From contig NZ_FRXN01000004.1 of NCBI RefSeq assembly GCF_900148515.1, positions 372,001 through 436,000 of the forward strand: a stretch of DNA of 64,000 nucleotides, in the 5' to 3' direction. Below the pieces are notes generated by a model. The model was not told the origin of the DNA. It did not search any database and saw only the letters and a list, made by a program, of their open reading frames with translations. The position numbers and the translations under genes were made by a program. Below are positions 54,791-64,000 of this stretch, piece by piece; positions within the stretch are counted from its first letter, which is position 1, and every line of letters starts with the position of its first letter. Source of the stretch: Algoriphagus zhangzhouensis (GTDB taxonomy: Bacteria > Bacteroidota > Bacteroidia > Cytophagales > Cyclobacteriaceae).

Positions 54791-57700
54791 ATGACCCCAT
54801 TCCGCGTTTTAGTTGCATTTGTGGTGATGGCGATCATGGGGATCGCAGTCATTCCTTTGCTTTCGGTGGATTTGAATCCGAGGGATCGGGAACCCGTATT
54901 GACGATCTCCTATTCCGTTAATCAATCTTCTCCTGAAATAGTTGAAAAACTGGCTACCTCGCCACTGGAAGGCGCTTTTTCCCAGCTTTCAGAATTAAAG
55001 AAAATTGAGTCTTCTTCCAATTACAATGGAGGAAGTATTACCCTTCGATTTGACAAGAAGGCGGATATGGAGATGAAGAAATTTGAGGTCTCTTCCTTGA
55101 TCAGGCAAGTACATCCCCAGCTGGATTCCAAAGTCAGTTTTCCTTTAGTCTATCAATCTGCTCAGCAGCGAGATGATCGGAAAACCCCGATTCTGACTTA
55201 CTCCATGAATGGCCCTTTTGCGGCTTTTGAAATCAAAAAAATAGCCGAGGATTTCATCAAACCATCCATTACCCGCTATGAAGAAGTGGAGGAAGTAAGT
55301 GTCAATGGCGCGACTGATTTGCAGCTTTTTATCACTTTTGATATCCAAAAACTCCAAGCTTATGGTTTGACAAAAGGCCAGCTTTCAAACCGAATTTCTC
55401 AAGCTTTCGGTAGGAGTTTTCCCGGCTCTGTGATAAACAATAGGGGTGAGACTCTCTTTGTGCAAGTAGATCGCTCCTTGGAAGAAATGAGTCAGGTAGA
55501 AAACCTGAGAGTTTCAGAGATCAATGGACATAATGTTTTGCTAAAAGATGTTGCCAAATTGACCTTGGAGGAGGCCGAAGCGAATTCCTATTTCCGAATA
55601 AATGGAAATAACTCAGTCACTATTTCAGTCTTTAATCGCGAAGGAGTGAACAAGGTCTTGCTTGCGAAGGATATTCGGGAAGCAGTAGAAAATGCAAAAG
55701 CTCTGCTTCCGGCAGGATTTGAAATCACATTGGAAAATGATGATACCGAGTTCCTAGAGAAGGAATTGGATAAAATTTATAAGCGCTCTGGTCTATCCAT
55801 TCTGATACTGATTGTATTTATTTTTCTAATCAATAGGAACCTGAAATACCTGAGTATTCTGTTTCTGGGTATCGTCATCAATCTAAGCTTATGCGCGATT
55901 GTTTTATACTTTTTGAAAGTTGACATCCACCTGTATTCTTTAGCAGGGTTAACGATTAGTTTTGGATTGATCGTGGATAATGCGATCATCATGATTGACC
56001 ACTTGCATAAGCATAAAAACAGGAAGGTTTTCTTGGCATTATTAGCGGCTTCCCTGACTACAATTGCAGCTTTGATGATCGTATTTTTCCTTCCTGAAGA
56101 GGATAGGAAAAATTTGACCGAGTTTTCCATTGTGGTTTCTGTCATGCTGGGAATCAGTTTGATTATTGCGCTGGTTTTTACTCCAGCCTTTTATCAGGTC
56201 CTATTCAAAGAATCTGTTCAAAAAGGCAGAAAACTAACAATCCCACAACTTAAGAAGCGTGTAAAAAATCTTCATCGCTATGAAAGGGGAATTGCGTGGA
56301 CTGCCAGGTATAGGAAGGTCTTTATTACATTCTTGATTTTACTTTTTGGACTGCCAATATTCTATTTGCCTGCCAATTGGGAGGATCATGAGTGGTATAA
56401 TAAAACCGTTGGAAATACTTTTTATCAAGAAGAAATCAGGCCTTATGTGGATCAGGCATTAGGAGGATCTTTCCGAATGTTTGTGAGAGGAGTCTATGAA
56501 AAAAGCTCTTATCGGGAAGCATCCAAGACTCGATTATATGTTTATTGTCGACTTCCATTCGGGAATACATTGGACCAGATGGACTTCATCATGCGTGAGT
56601 TTGAATCCTATTTGAAAGGGGTGGAAGGGATAGAGCAATTTGAAACGATTGTTCAATCTGGTCAGCAAGGGATGATTTCAATCACTTTCAAAGAGGCATA
56701 TGAGAAGTCTGCGTTGCCCTATCAACTGAAGGGAAAGCTATCTGTTAAGTCTACAGATTGGAGTGGCGCCCAATGGAATATTTATGGAGTGGGACAGGGC
56801 TTTTATACCGGATCGGGTGGTGAAGGAATTCCTTCCTATCGAGTGACAATGAAAGGGTATAATTTTGATGAGCTGGAAAGACAAGCCAATGTCTTGGCAG
56901 AGAAACTATTGAAACATAAGCGGATTCAGGAAGTGAATACCAATGAGCGTTTGGGTTGGGGGGATCCAAAAACTGAGGAGTTTGTGCTGCGATTGGATCA
57001 AAACCAGATTGCTTTGGGTAAAACCAACCAGTATGAGATCATCAATACGATGCTTGACTTAAGCAAACCTCAAGGGCCTTCAGGTTCCTTGGTTTTGGAA
57101 GATCAAAACTATGGGATGGTGATCAGAGAGACGAACTCCAATGATTTTAGCAGGTTTGATTTAGAGAAAAATGGCTTGATCTCTGGAACGGATAGAATCT
57201 ACAAAATTTCAGATTTTGGGACTTTAACAAAGGAAACGACTACTAGTGCCTTGAGAAAAGAGGATCGGCAATACATTCGATCTGTGGCATTTGAATATAT
57301 GGGCTCAGGAAAGTTTGGGAAGGAATACTTGGATGAGGTCTTGGAAGAAATGAAACGGGAAATGCCAATTGGCTATACTGCCGAAACCCAATCATATTTT
57401 TTCAGTTTTGAAAAAGCAAAAAGACAATACTCCCTCATAGGTTTATTGATAGTGGGGATTTTTATGATTTGTGCTATTCTTTTCGAGAACCTCAAACAAC
57501 CGGTCTATATCATAGCGATTATTCCTATCAGCTTTATTGGTTTGTTTTTGATCTTCTCACTATTTGATTTCTACTTTGATCAAGGTGGTTATGCTTCCTT
57601 TGTGATGCTCGGAGGATTGGCGGTGAATGCAGGGATTTTTATCATCAATGATCTGAATAACCGATTCACAGGCGTTTACAATCGGAATGTTTTGAAGTCT

Positions 57701-58000
57701 GTTGCTGGAAAAGCCATTCCGATTATGCTGACAATTCTTTCCACCTGTTTTGGCTTGATTCCATTTATCATGGAAGGACAAAATGAGATTTTCTGGTTCT
57801 CGCTAGCCATCGGAACCATAGGCGGTTTGGTATTCAGCTTAGTGGGGGTGTTTTGGGCTTTGCCAGTTTTCCTTTGGAAAAAAGAGCCAGTTTTACAGCT
57901 TGAAGTAGCCGATGTTCCAGCAAAACCAAAAGTGAAGAAAAAAAGAAGACTCTTCTTCTGGAGAAAGAAGAAGAGTCAAAAAGGAGAGGATCAAGGATAA
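54791..58000 (+). CDS. RND family efflux permease 2
   Basis: The 1069-residue permease starts MTPFRVLVAFVVMAIMG and has the usual two-repeat RND organisation. The TM4 region reads TISFGLIVDNAIIMIDH near residue 396. In the second half the usual acid/Asn pair is replaced by GGLAVNAGIFIINDLNN, different from permease 1. The C-terminus is a highly basic cytoplasmic tail (KPKVKKKRRLFFWRKKKS). Two unlike permeases behind one adaptor suggest a heteromeric pump. No outer-membrane TolC-like gene follows; the last 10 bases overlap a convergent NamZ-like gene. Confidence 0.9.
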   Translation: MTPFRVLVAFVVMAIMGIAVIPLLSVDLNPRDREPVLTISYSVNQSSPEIVEKLATSPLEGAFSQLSELKKIESSSNYNGGSITLRFDKKADMEMKKFEVSSLIRQVHPQLDSKVSFPLVYQSAQQRDDRKTPILTYSMNGPFAAFEIKKIAEDFIKPSITRYEEVEEVSVNGATDLQLFITFDIQKLQAYGLTKGQLSNRISQAFGRSFPGSVINNRGETLFVQVDRSLEEMSQVENLRVSEINGHNVLLKDVAKLTLEEAEANSYFRINGNNSVTISVFNREGVNKVLLAKDIREAVENAKALLPAGFEITLENDDTEFLEKELDKIYKRSGLSILILIVFIFLINRNLKYLSILFLGIVINLSLCAIVLYFLKVDIHLYSLAGLTISFGLIVDNAIIMIDHLHKHKNRKVFLALLAASLTTIAALMIVFFLPEEDRKNLTEFSIVVSVMLGISLIIALVFTPAFYQVLFKESVQKGRKLTIPQLKKRVKNLHRYERGIAWTARYRKVFITFLILLFGLPIFYLPANWEDHEWYNKTVGNTFYQEEIRPYVDQALGGSFRMFVRGVYEKSSYREASKTRLYVYCRLPFGNTLDQMDFIMREFESYLKGVEGIEQFETIVQSGQQGMISITFKEAYEKSALPYQLKGKLSVKSTDWSGAQWNIYGVGQGFYTGSGGEGIPSYRVTMKGYNFDELERQANVLAEKLLKHKRIQEVNTNERLGWGDPKTEEFVLRLDQNQIALGKTNQYEIINTMLDLSKPQGPSGSLVLEDQNYGMVIRETNSNDFSRFDLEKNGLISGTDRIYKISDFGTLTKETTTSALRKEDRQYIRSVAFEYMGSGKFGKEYLDEVLEEMKREMPIGYTAETQSYFFSFEKAKRQYSLIGLLIVGIFMICAILFENLKQPVYIIAIIPISFIGLFLIFSLFDFYFDQGGYASFVMLGGLAVNAGIFIINDLNNRFTGVYNRNVLKSVAGKAIPIMLTILSTCFGLIPFIMEGQNEIFWFSLAIGTIGGLVFSLVGVFWALPVFLWKKEPVLQLEVADVPAKPKVKKKRRLFFWRKKKSQKGEDQG

Positions 58001-59232
58001 AGCAAATACTTTTTCCTCATCTCTTTATATTTACTCAAGCCTGGTTCCCAACTGGCTCGGATTTCTTCTTCTGAAACTCCTGAGATAATTTGCTGTCTGA
58101 ATTCTCCAGTTCCGATTAGTTTTTCAATGGTCCCCATTTGATTACTCAAGCTGGAATCAAAAAACTTTTCCTTATGCGGATGGGCTTTGTAGAGCTCAAT
58201 AATCCATTTGAAATTGATTTGGCCGCTTTTTCTTAATTTATCTGTGTCAAACTCTCTCAGATCCAATCCATAACAAACTTGATCCATGAAAAGTGGAGTC
58301 TCTGCCATTCCTTTGATGCCTGTTGGCGTATAGGAGAAATCGTAAATTCCTTTCAATTCGGGACTTCCCAATACTGTAAACGGGAAATAGGTTCCTCTGC
58401 CATGATTGAGATAAACACCTTCAAACATACAGGTGGATGGATATAAAAGAACTGCCTGCTGCGTATTGAGATTTGGAGATGGAGGCACAGGCAAAGTATA
58501 CTCCATATCATGATTGTAATTGGCGACAGGAATGATTCGAAGTTTACATTTTACTCCATTCGTTAGCCAGCCTTCCCCATTTGCCATTTGTGCAAATTCA
58601 CCTACCGTCAATCCATGAGACATGGGGATAGGGAACATTCCGATTCCTGATTTATACTTCATGTCCAATATAGGTCCGTCAATCAGGTATGCATTTGGGT
58701 TGGGACGGTCGAGAATCATCAGTTCTTTGCTATTGGCTGCGCAGGCTTCCATCAATCTGGAAAGTGCATTGATATTCGTGTAAAATCTAACTCCCACATC
58801 CTGCAAATCATAAATCATGATGTCTACATCTGCCATGTCCTCAGCAGATGGCTTATTCTTTTTGCCATATAATGAGATGATTGGGATTCCTGTTTTAGGA
58901 TCAGTTTCATCGCTGACTTTTTCACCGGCACTGACATTTCCTCTGAATCCATGTTCCGGCCCAAAGACTTTCACCACTTGAATTCCTAGACTTTGAAGAC
59001 TATCCACCAAATGTGTGGTTCCAATGATAGCCGTTTGATTAGCCATGATTGCCACTCGTTTTCCTTTCAAAAGAGGTATATAAAGGTCAGTTTGATCGGC
59101 TCCGGTTTTGATGGGTTGGTTTTGAGCCTTTAGTGTTAAAGTGAAAAAGAAAAGAACGAAGGCAAATGCCAAAATCTTAGAGATTGGTAGAAGTTTAAGG
59201 TTTCTACGACTTAGTTTTTTTAAAGAATTCAA
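57991..59232 (-). CDS. Exo-beta-N-acetylmuramidase NamZ-like protein (DUF1343)
   Basis: The 413-residue protein has a signal peptide (about 1-36, ISKILAFAFVLFFFTLTLKA) and the DUF1343/NamZ body: GKRVAIMANQTAIIGTTHLVDSL, VVKVFGPEHGFRGNVSAGEKV, DIMIYDLQDVGVRFYTNI, LDRPNPN, GLTVGEFAQM and FEGVYLNHGRGTYFPF. NamZ enzymes remove terminal N-acetylmuramic acid from peptidoglycan fragments and serve wall turnover. Length is normal. It converges on the RND operon with a 10-base overlap at the stops and stands alone on its strand. Confidence 0.9.
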   Translation of the reverse strand: MNSLKKLSRRNLKLLPISKILAFAFVLFFFTLTLKAQNQPIKTGADQTDLYIPLLKGKRVAIMANQTAIIGTTHLVDSLQSLGIQVVKVFGPEHGFRGNVSAGEKVSDETDPKTGIPIISLYGKKNKPSAEDMADVDIMIYDLQDVGVRFYTNINALSRLMEACAANSKELMILDRPNPNAYLIDGPILDMKYKSGIGMFPIPMSHGLTVGEFAQMANGEGWLTNGVKCKLRIIPVANYNHDMEYTLPVPPSPNLNTQQAVLLYPSTCMFEGVYLNHGRGTYFPFTVLGSPELKGIYDFSYTPTGIKGMAETPLFMDQVCYGLDLREFDTDKLRKSGQINFKWIIELYKAHPHKEKFFDSSLSNQMGTIEKLIGTGEFRQQIISGVSEEEIRASWEPGLSKYKEMRKKYLLYP

Positions 59233-59386
59233 GACTGTCGTTTTTTAAATGAAAGTTTAAAATAGGGACAAAAGAGATGGTATGTTCAAGTAATTATTTT
59301 TTTCGCTAGAAAATTAATTCTGATGGTCTGTCCTATATTCTTTCAATAATTCGACTTATTCCTAAAGTCCATTTTAAATTTTATTT

Positions 59387-60574
59387 ATGAGGTTTAGATC
59401 TACCACCCTCTTAGGGTTTTTAACATTACTTATTTTTTCCTGTTCTAATTCTTCCAAAAATGAATCCGGTATTGAAGGGAACCTTCTTCAGGAATTCCAT
59501 TTTGAGGTACTTGACTCAATCAAAGTGGATGCATTGGAAGTGTTAGTTGCATTGGATTACAATCCAGAGAACGACACTTATTTATTGAAGCAGCAACGGG
59601 AGGGAGTTATTTACTTGGTTGATTCAAAAGGGAATATTTTGGAACAACGAGATTTGGGAGGAGAGGGGCCTAATCAGGCTGGAACCTTCATGGAAGGTCA
59701 ATTTGCAGGGTCTGGATATGTATTTAAGGAATTGTCTCCGACAATGGATTTCCATGAATATGATTCTGACTTTCAAAAAATAAAAGTTCATCCAGGAGCA
59801 GCTGTGGGATTGAATGCTTTGGTGATCAATTATTACAGACAAACATTTGATTTCTTGACCTTGAATGGTTCACCTTATTTGATAGGAGAGGAAATAAATG
59901 GCTATGAAGCTGGTGTAATAGATGGAAGTAAGATTGGAGCAGAGTTTTACGATAAGGCTACTTCAGGATTTCTTTTGAACCTAAAGGATGACTCGCTGCA
60001 AAGAATCAATCTATTTGCAGAAGACTGGAAGCCGAGACTTGAGAAAAATTGGATAGGAAATAGTTTACCAAGCATAACCTATGATTCTAAATCCCATACA
60101 GCATTTGTGCTTCCCTCCAAAGGAAATCAGTTGAGTGTTTTTAACGTAAACTCAGGCGGATTAGAGTTGAAAGAAAGTATTGAATTGGTTCATCCTGACC
60201 GTGAAGGAGCAATAGCCAATGCAGATCAGGATGGTTTAACTTATCCAGGCTTTGATGATGTTCGAAATTTAGGAGAATACCAGTTGGTGTCTTTCAATAC
60301 TGCGATGCCTGAGGATGTTTTGACAGGAATAAAAGCCAAGGCAGGAGAAGAGTACTACAGAGATCCTGAATTCACTCAAGCAATTAAGACTTATAGAAAA
60401 GAACGGTATATTCTGATCAAAGAGGGAAAACAAGTTGGAGTTGTCAATGGAGGACCAGAAGAGGGCAGAATCAATTTGGGACTTCCGGATGGGACCGTTC
60501 TTGTTAAGGCGGCTGATGGAGAAGTAGAAAGGGATTACAATTTGTTTTATAGAATGAGGATGGTGGAGAAGTGA
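59387..60574 (+). CDS. Propeller-type lipoprotein (6-bladed/DUF4221-like), function unknown
   Basis: The 395-residue lipoprotein has a lipobox LLIFSC (Cys19). Repeating strand-turn units (YLLKQQREGVIYLVDSKGNI and QRDLGGEGPNQAGTF) resemble the six-bladed beta-propeller lipoproteins common in Cytophagales and Bacteroidales. No catalytic residues are evident. It stands alone, with 154 bases of AT-rich DNA upstream lacking a clear promoter match, and is convergent with the outer-membrane protein gene 15 bases away. Confidence 0.65.
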   Translation: MRFRSTTLLGFLTLLIFSCSNSSKNESGIEGNLLQEFHFEVLDSIKVDALEVLVALDYNPENDTYLLKQQREGVIYLVDSKGNILEQRDLGGEGPNQAGTFMEGQFAGSGYVFKELSPTMDFHEYDSDFQKIKVHPGAAVGLNALVINYYRQTFDFLTLNGSPYLIGEEINGYEAGVIDGSKIGAEFYDKATSGFLLNLKDDSLQRINLFAEDWKPRLEKNWIGNSLPSITYDSKSHTAFVLPSKGNQLSVFNVNSGGLELKESIELVHPDREGAIANADQDGLTYPGFDDVRNLGEYQLVSFNTAMPEDVLTGIKAKAGEEYYRDPEFTQAIKTYRKERYILIKEGKQVGVVNGGPEEGRINLGLPDGTVLVKAADGEVERDYNLFYRMRMVEK

Positions 60575-60589
60575 ATATTGTAGTATTTC

Positions 60590-61279
60590 TTAAAACACAT
60601 CATACCATACTAAGCCCACAGAAAAAGTCATATACTTTAATGGTGCTCTTCGGAAATCATAGATGAATTTCTCTTCATTGGGATCATACCCTACATCTCC
60701 TTTTTGAAGAAATCGGACGACATTTCCATCTTGAAAAGTGCCACGAAGCTCTAGAAACATCATTTCTTTGGAGTCAATTGGGATTTGAATTCCCGCTCCA
60801 ATTCGATAAGCCAAGGCCCAATCTTCGTAATCTTTTCCGCTTTCAATGGCTTCCTCAGAATAGATTTCTTCTCGGATTTTGTAGCGGGTATAGAGATAGT
60901 TTACACCCATTTGTGCTTCAATAAAAGGTGTGACTTTACTATTAACCACTGGCAAATACCGAATCACAGCCATTCCAGTTGCTAGGTTATTATTTCTTCT
61001 CAATCGCAATTCGTCAGTAAAACCAGGATATAAATCTGTTCTCAATTCCAGATTGCTTCCATAGATTCCATAACCCAACTCCATCCCGACTTGAATGGGA
61101 GTTGATTGAAACTCATAAAGGACAATTCCTGAAAGTGTGGGGAAGAAAGTGGATTCTGTTTCCTGTTTCAATTGGCCGGAAGGAAGCGATCCGTTAAAAT
61201 GAATTCCCGCCACATAAAATTGTGCTTGAGAAAAATGACTCCCCAATAAAAACAGGAATAGAAAAAGGGACTTTCGCAT
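60590..61279 (-). CDS. Outer-membrane beta-barrel protein
   Basis: The 229-residue protein has a signal peptide (MRKSLFLFLFLLGSHFSQA) and alternating aromatic strands such as VGMELGYGIYGSNLEL, FIEAQMGVNYLYTRY, LAYRIGAGIQIPI and a C-terminal MTFSVGLVWYDVF, fitting an OmpA/porin-like small barrel. It lies 55 bases after the DUF5723-like gene in the same direction and may be cotranscribed. Function unknown. Confidence 0.8.
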   Translation of the reverse strand: MRKSLFLFLFLLGSHFSQAQFYVAGIHFNGSLPSGQLKQETESTFFPTLSGIVLYEFQSTPIQVGMELGYGIYGSNLELRTDLYPGFTDELRLRRNNNLATGMAVIRYLPVVNSKVTPFIEAQMGVNYLYTRYKIREEIYSEEAIESGKDYEDWALAYRIGAGIQIPIDSKEMMFLELRGTFQDGNVVRFLQKGDVGYDPNEEKFIYDFRRAPLKYMTFSVGLVWYDVF

Positions 61280-61334
61280 GGGCTTTACTTTGAAAGCTTA
61301 TACGAAAATCCCCTTTAATGTTTTGGAATTTCAA

Positions 61335-62669
61335 TCAGTCTCTTCTATAAATCGGAACTTTCAAACCGATGTAGGCATCTGCAGATTGGCTGTTTTTGGA
61401 TATCAGATTCGTGATAATCGAACCTGAGCCTACCATCAATGGACCAACTCTTACTCCAAGTCCCCAATAAACGCCACTGCTATATTCTCTAAAACTAACG
61501 GGGCTATAAACACTTAACCATCTTGTTTCGAATCTCGGAGTAATAGTCAATTGGTTCATCATCTTTGAAACAGGGATTTCTCCATGATCTTTGATGGAAA
61601 GGGAAACTTGCAAATTGACATAAAAAAGACTCGATATATGATAATCAGCAAAAATCTGGAGTGAAGTTGGAAGTCCAAATCTTTTGTCTTCAGTGAATTC
61701 GGAACCTTCGTAATTATCTTCCAAAACTTGCTCTAAGTCCTTGTCCAAAAATTCATCTACATGGATTGAGGCTGTAGTATTATAAGTGAATCTTCGAGAA
61801 GCCTTATAATTAATGGAACCAATATCCATTACAGAAAGACCAAATCGTAGTTTATGATCATTCATGGTATAAGAATCAGAATAATCTGTTTCCCGGATTT
61901 CAAAAATCAACCCCAAGTCTGCTCCAAATCCTGAACTAGGATCTGAGAAATTGACATCCTCGGAGTCGAAACCAGAGGTGTATCCGTATTGAAGACTGCC
62001 TGAAGTGGAAATGATGTCATTGGATGAACTATAACCAGCGCCTAAAATATTACTGGAACCATAGACTCCGCCTGCTCCCATTAAATATTTAAGAGTTATC
62101 CCGCCACGAAGGATATGATCTTCATTTTCCATTAAAACTCGACCATAGCTTGCGCCGATTTCTCCCCATGCATGAAGTAATCCTTGTAGATCTTCCATCG
62201 ACAAATCAAAATTTTCAACCTCTGCATCCTCGTTGCTAATTACTTGGTAAAAATCACCTCCGATATTGTTTAAGTTGAAATAGGTTCTAAAGCGGGTACT
62301 CAAGGCTACCGAATTACGTTCATTTAAATTGAGCAGAACAGAAGGGCCGAGAAAATCGACGTTTCCTAAGAAATTATTTTGTTCTGAAGGAGTGGTCGAT
62401 AAATTATCATCTGAGAAAAAGCCTTCATCGAATTTGTCAAGTTCAGCTAAGTTAATGCCGACATAATCGTTTGAAATAATGGCACTGACGGAAAGGAGGT
62501 TTACATCCAATTTCATTTTTGAACCAGTGATTCCAGCTGGGTTGGTGAGGAGGTAGTGGACCCCTGTTCGTCCACCCATGGTTCCTCCAATGAAACTTTG
62601 AGCATAAGAGATGGTGGTAGATAAAACCAAAATGGCAAATAGTAATCCTCTTTTTAGATAAGAGAGCAT
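61335..62669 (-). CDS. DUF5723-like outer-membrane protein
   Basis: The 444-residue protein has a signal peptide (LLFAILVLSTTISYA) and a start typical of FadL/PorV-like and DUF5723 proteins (GRTGVHYLLTNPAGITGSKMKLDVNLLS). Then come strands rich in Ser, Gly and aromatic residues, including GADLGLIFEIR, LRFGLSVMDIG, YFNLNNIGG and GLGVRVGPLMVGSGSI. It is probably a large beta-barrel. It follows the E1 gene by 28 bases on the same strand, though a functional link to ketoacid metabolism is not obvious. Confidence 0.75.
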   Translation of the reverse strand: MLSYLKRGLLFAILVLSTTISYAQSFIGGTMGGRTGVHYLLTNPAGITGSKMKLDVNLLSVSAIISNDYVGINLAELDKFDEGFFSDDNLSTTPSEQNNFLGNVDFLGPSVLLNLNERNSVALSTRFRTYFNLNNIGGDFYQVISNEDAEVENFDLSMEDLQGLLHAWGEIGASYGRVLMENEDHILRGGITLKYLMGAGGVYGSSNILGAGYSSSNDIISTSGSLQYGYTSGFDSEDVNFSDPSSGFGADLGLIFEIRETDYSDSYTMNDHKLRFGLSVMDIGSINYKASRRFTYNTTASIHVDEFLDKDLEQVLEDNYEGSEFTEDKRFGLPTSLQIFADYHISSLFYVNLQVSLSIKDHGEIPVSKMMNQLTITPRFETRWLSVYSPVSFREYSSGVYWGLGVRVGPLMVGSGSIITNLISKNSQSADAYIGLKVPIYRRD

Positions 62670-62697
62670 GGGCTAGGAGTTGAGATTAACAATAGGT

Positions 62698-64000
62698 TTA
62701 ATAATCTAATAGGGTTAGAATTTTTTCTTTGAACCGGGTTATTGGTAAAAATTGCTTTTCCAGATTTGGAGCAAATGGCACTGGAGTATCCAAGCTGCCT
62801 TCTCTCATCACAGGGGCATCCAAATATTTGAAACAATGCTCTGATATCCATGCGCAAATTTCTGCTCCAATTCCTCCAGTAAGGCAATCCTCTTGTAAAA
62901 AGATGACTTTTCCGGTCTTTTTCACAGTCTTTTCTACAGCTTCTTTGTCCCAAGGCAGCAAAGTCCTTAAATCAACAATATCTACAGAAAGGCTTAATTC
63001 TTCAGCTAGTTGCTTGGCCCAAAGAACTCCCATCCCATAAGTAATTATGGACGCCTGATCTCCCTCTTGGACCAATTTTGCTTTTCCGATTTCTACTGTG
63101 TAATAGTCATCTGGAATTTCTTCTGAAATAGAGCGGTATAATCCTTTGTGTTCAAAAAAGAGATAGGGATTCGGATCCTCAATCGCTGCGTTTAGGAGAC
63201 CTTTGGCATCATAAGGGTTTGATGGATAGACGATTTTTAAGCCTGGAGTATGAAAAAACCATGCTTCATTGGATTGGGAATGAAAAGGGCCGGCGGCCAT
63301 TCCTGCACCGGTTGGCATTCTTACTACGACATCTGCTTTTTGCCCCCAGCGGTAATGGATTTTTGCAAGGTTATTTACAATTTGATTAAAGCCTACAGAC
63401 ACAAAGTCTGCAAACTGCATTTCAACCATAGCCTTGTATCCATTAATAGAAAGGCCAAGACCAGCACCTAAAATGGCGCTTTCGCAAAGCGGAGTATTTC
63501 GCACTCTTTCTCCACCGAATTGATTTTTGAATCCATCCGTGATTTTAAAAACTCCACCATATTCTCCAATATCCTGCCCCATCAAAATCAGGTTGGGAAA
63601 TTTTTCCATGGATTGACTCAATCCATCAGAAATGGCGTCAACAAAGCGTTTTTCAGTACTTTTTGAGGATTTTGCCTGGATTACTTCTTGATCAAAAGGA
63701 AAGTAAATATCCTTGAGTTCTTCTTCTAAATTCGGTGAAATGGGTTCTTCATTGAAAGCAATTTCCAAAGCATCCTGAATGGCAACTTTTGCTTCCTGAT
63801 TTATCTTTTCTTTAGTCTCAGCATCAAGAACTCCAATATCTTCTAGATAGGCTTCAAAATTGTCTATCGGATCCAGCTTGCTCCATTCTTCCATCAAATC
63901 TTTCGGCACGTACTTGGTGCCGGATGCTTCCTCATGGCCACGCATTCTGAAAGTAATTGCTTCTACCAATACTGGTCGGGGATTTTTACGAATGTCTTGA
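62698..64000 (-). CDS. Fused 2-oxoacid dehydrogenase E1 (alpha end plus complete beta), 5' end outside window
   Basis: The frame is open to the window edge; codons upstream of 63969 continue the protein as PRPVLVEAITFRMRGHEEA, the end of an E1-alpha domain, so the TTG at 63969 is not the start. The E1-beta part (from about 63650) shows MGQDIGEYGGVFKITDGF, TPLCESAILGAGLGLSING, EMQFADFVSVGFNQIVNNLA and the transketolase C-terminal domain (ASIITYGMGVLWAKQLAEE, VDLRTLLPWDKE). It is the thiamine-diphosphate decarboxylase of a branched-chain or pyruvate dehydrogenase complex; Bacteroidota often fuse alpha and beta. Confidence 0.92.
   Translation of the reverse strand, partial: QDIRKNPRPVLVEAITFRMRGHEEASGTKYVPKDLMEEWSKLDPIDNFEAYLEDIGVLDAETKEKINQEAKVAIQDALEIAFNEEPISPNLEEELKDIYFPFDQEVIQAKSSKSTEKRFVDAISDGLSQSMEKFPNLILMGQDIGEYGGVFKITDGFKNQFGGERVRNTPLCESAILGAGLGLSINGYKAMVEMQFADFVSVGFNQIVNNLAKIHYRWGQKADVVVRMPTGAGMAAGPFHSQSNEAWFFHTPGLKIVYPSNPYDAKGLLNAAIEDPNPYLFFEHKGLYRSISEEIPDDYYTVEIGKAKLVQEGDQASIITYGMGVLWAKQLAEELSLSVDIVDLRTLLPWDKEAVEKTVKKTGKVIFLQEDCLTGGIGAEICAWISEHCFKYLDAPVMREGSLDTPVPFAPNLEKQFLPITRFKEKILTLLDY

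Overview
The window is a contiguous chromosomal segment of a Bacteroidota bacterium, most likely a Cytophagales/Cyclobacteriaceae (Algoriphagus-like) member; that placement is inferred from gene families, not from a search. Support: several promoters of the Bacteroidota form TTG-N(about 19)-TAnnTTTG, a type IX secretion (T9SS) sorting domain, a PorD-like protein, DUF4249 lipoproteins next to a carboxypeptidase-regulatory TonB receptor, a Bacteroidota-type RNA polymerase omega subunit, a fused 2-oxoacid dehydrogenase E1, and many short overlaps between genes. I see no mobile element, CRISPR array, rRNA or tRNA.

Layout. 1-2837: end of the large ribosomal-protein operon (rpsM tail, rpsK, rpsD, rpoA, rplQ) closed by a terminator. 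2873-5352: carA and eno. 5391-8034: a DivIC/FtsB-like division protein, a small outer-membrane protein, and cysteine synthesis genes cysE and cysM. 8091-10108: three reverse-strand genes (lipoprotein, unknown, Tat-exported sugar isomerase-like). 10219-19530: an accessory cluster of two paralogous small secreted proteins, three DUF4249 lipoproteins, one STN-bearing TonB-dependent receptor, and a secreted protein that looks like an MG2 domain plus a free receptor-plug-like module. This is the best candidate for a poorly described envelope uptake or assembly system. 19527-26971 (reverse): MscS channel, a large membrane-anchored propeller protein with a non-ATG start, mdh, an HTH-less cNMP-binding protein, tilS. 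26971-34692: envelope and housekeeping block ostA, T9SS cargo, bamD, rpoZ, coaBC, porD-like, recN. 34729-37343: fabI and an exported amidohydrolase.

37362-41012: alpha/beta hydrolase, then MarR regulator, YceI, ring-cleaving dioxygenase (MhqO-like) and carboxylesterase (MhqD-like). The content resembles the Firmicutes MhqR quinone-stress regulon. The marR and yceI promoters share a 12-bp palindrome, and the yceI promoter is an exact TTGACA-N17-TATAAT, which is unusual for this phylum. 41056-45320: sbcC and sbcD (reverse). 45639-50497: RlpA-like protein, DoxX-like protein, GH95-like glycosidase, SGNH esterase, hotdog thioesterase. 50671-58000: RND efflux adaptor with two tandem permeases. 57991-64000: NamZ-like muramidase, propeller lipoprotein, two outer-membrane-type proteins, and the C-terminal part of a fused E1 whose start lies outside the window.

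Many open reading frames begin at an upstream TTG or GTG; where signal peptide, overlap or promoter geometry pointed to an internal ATG, I give the corrected start.
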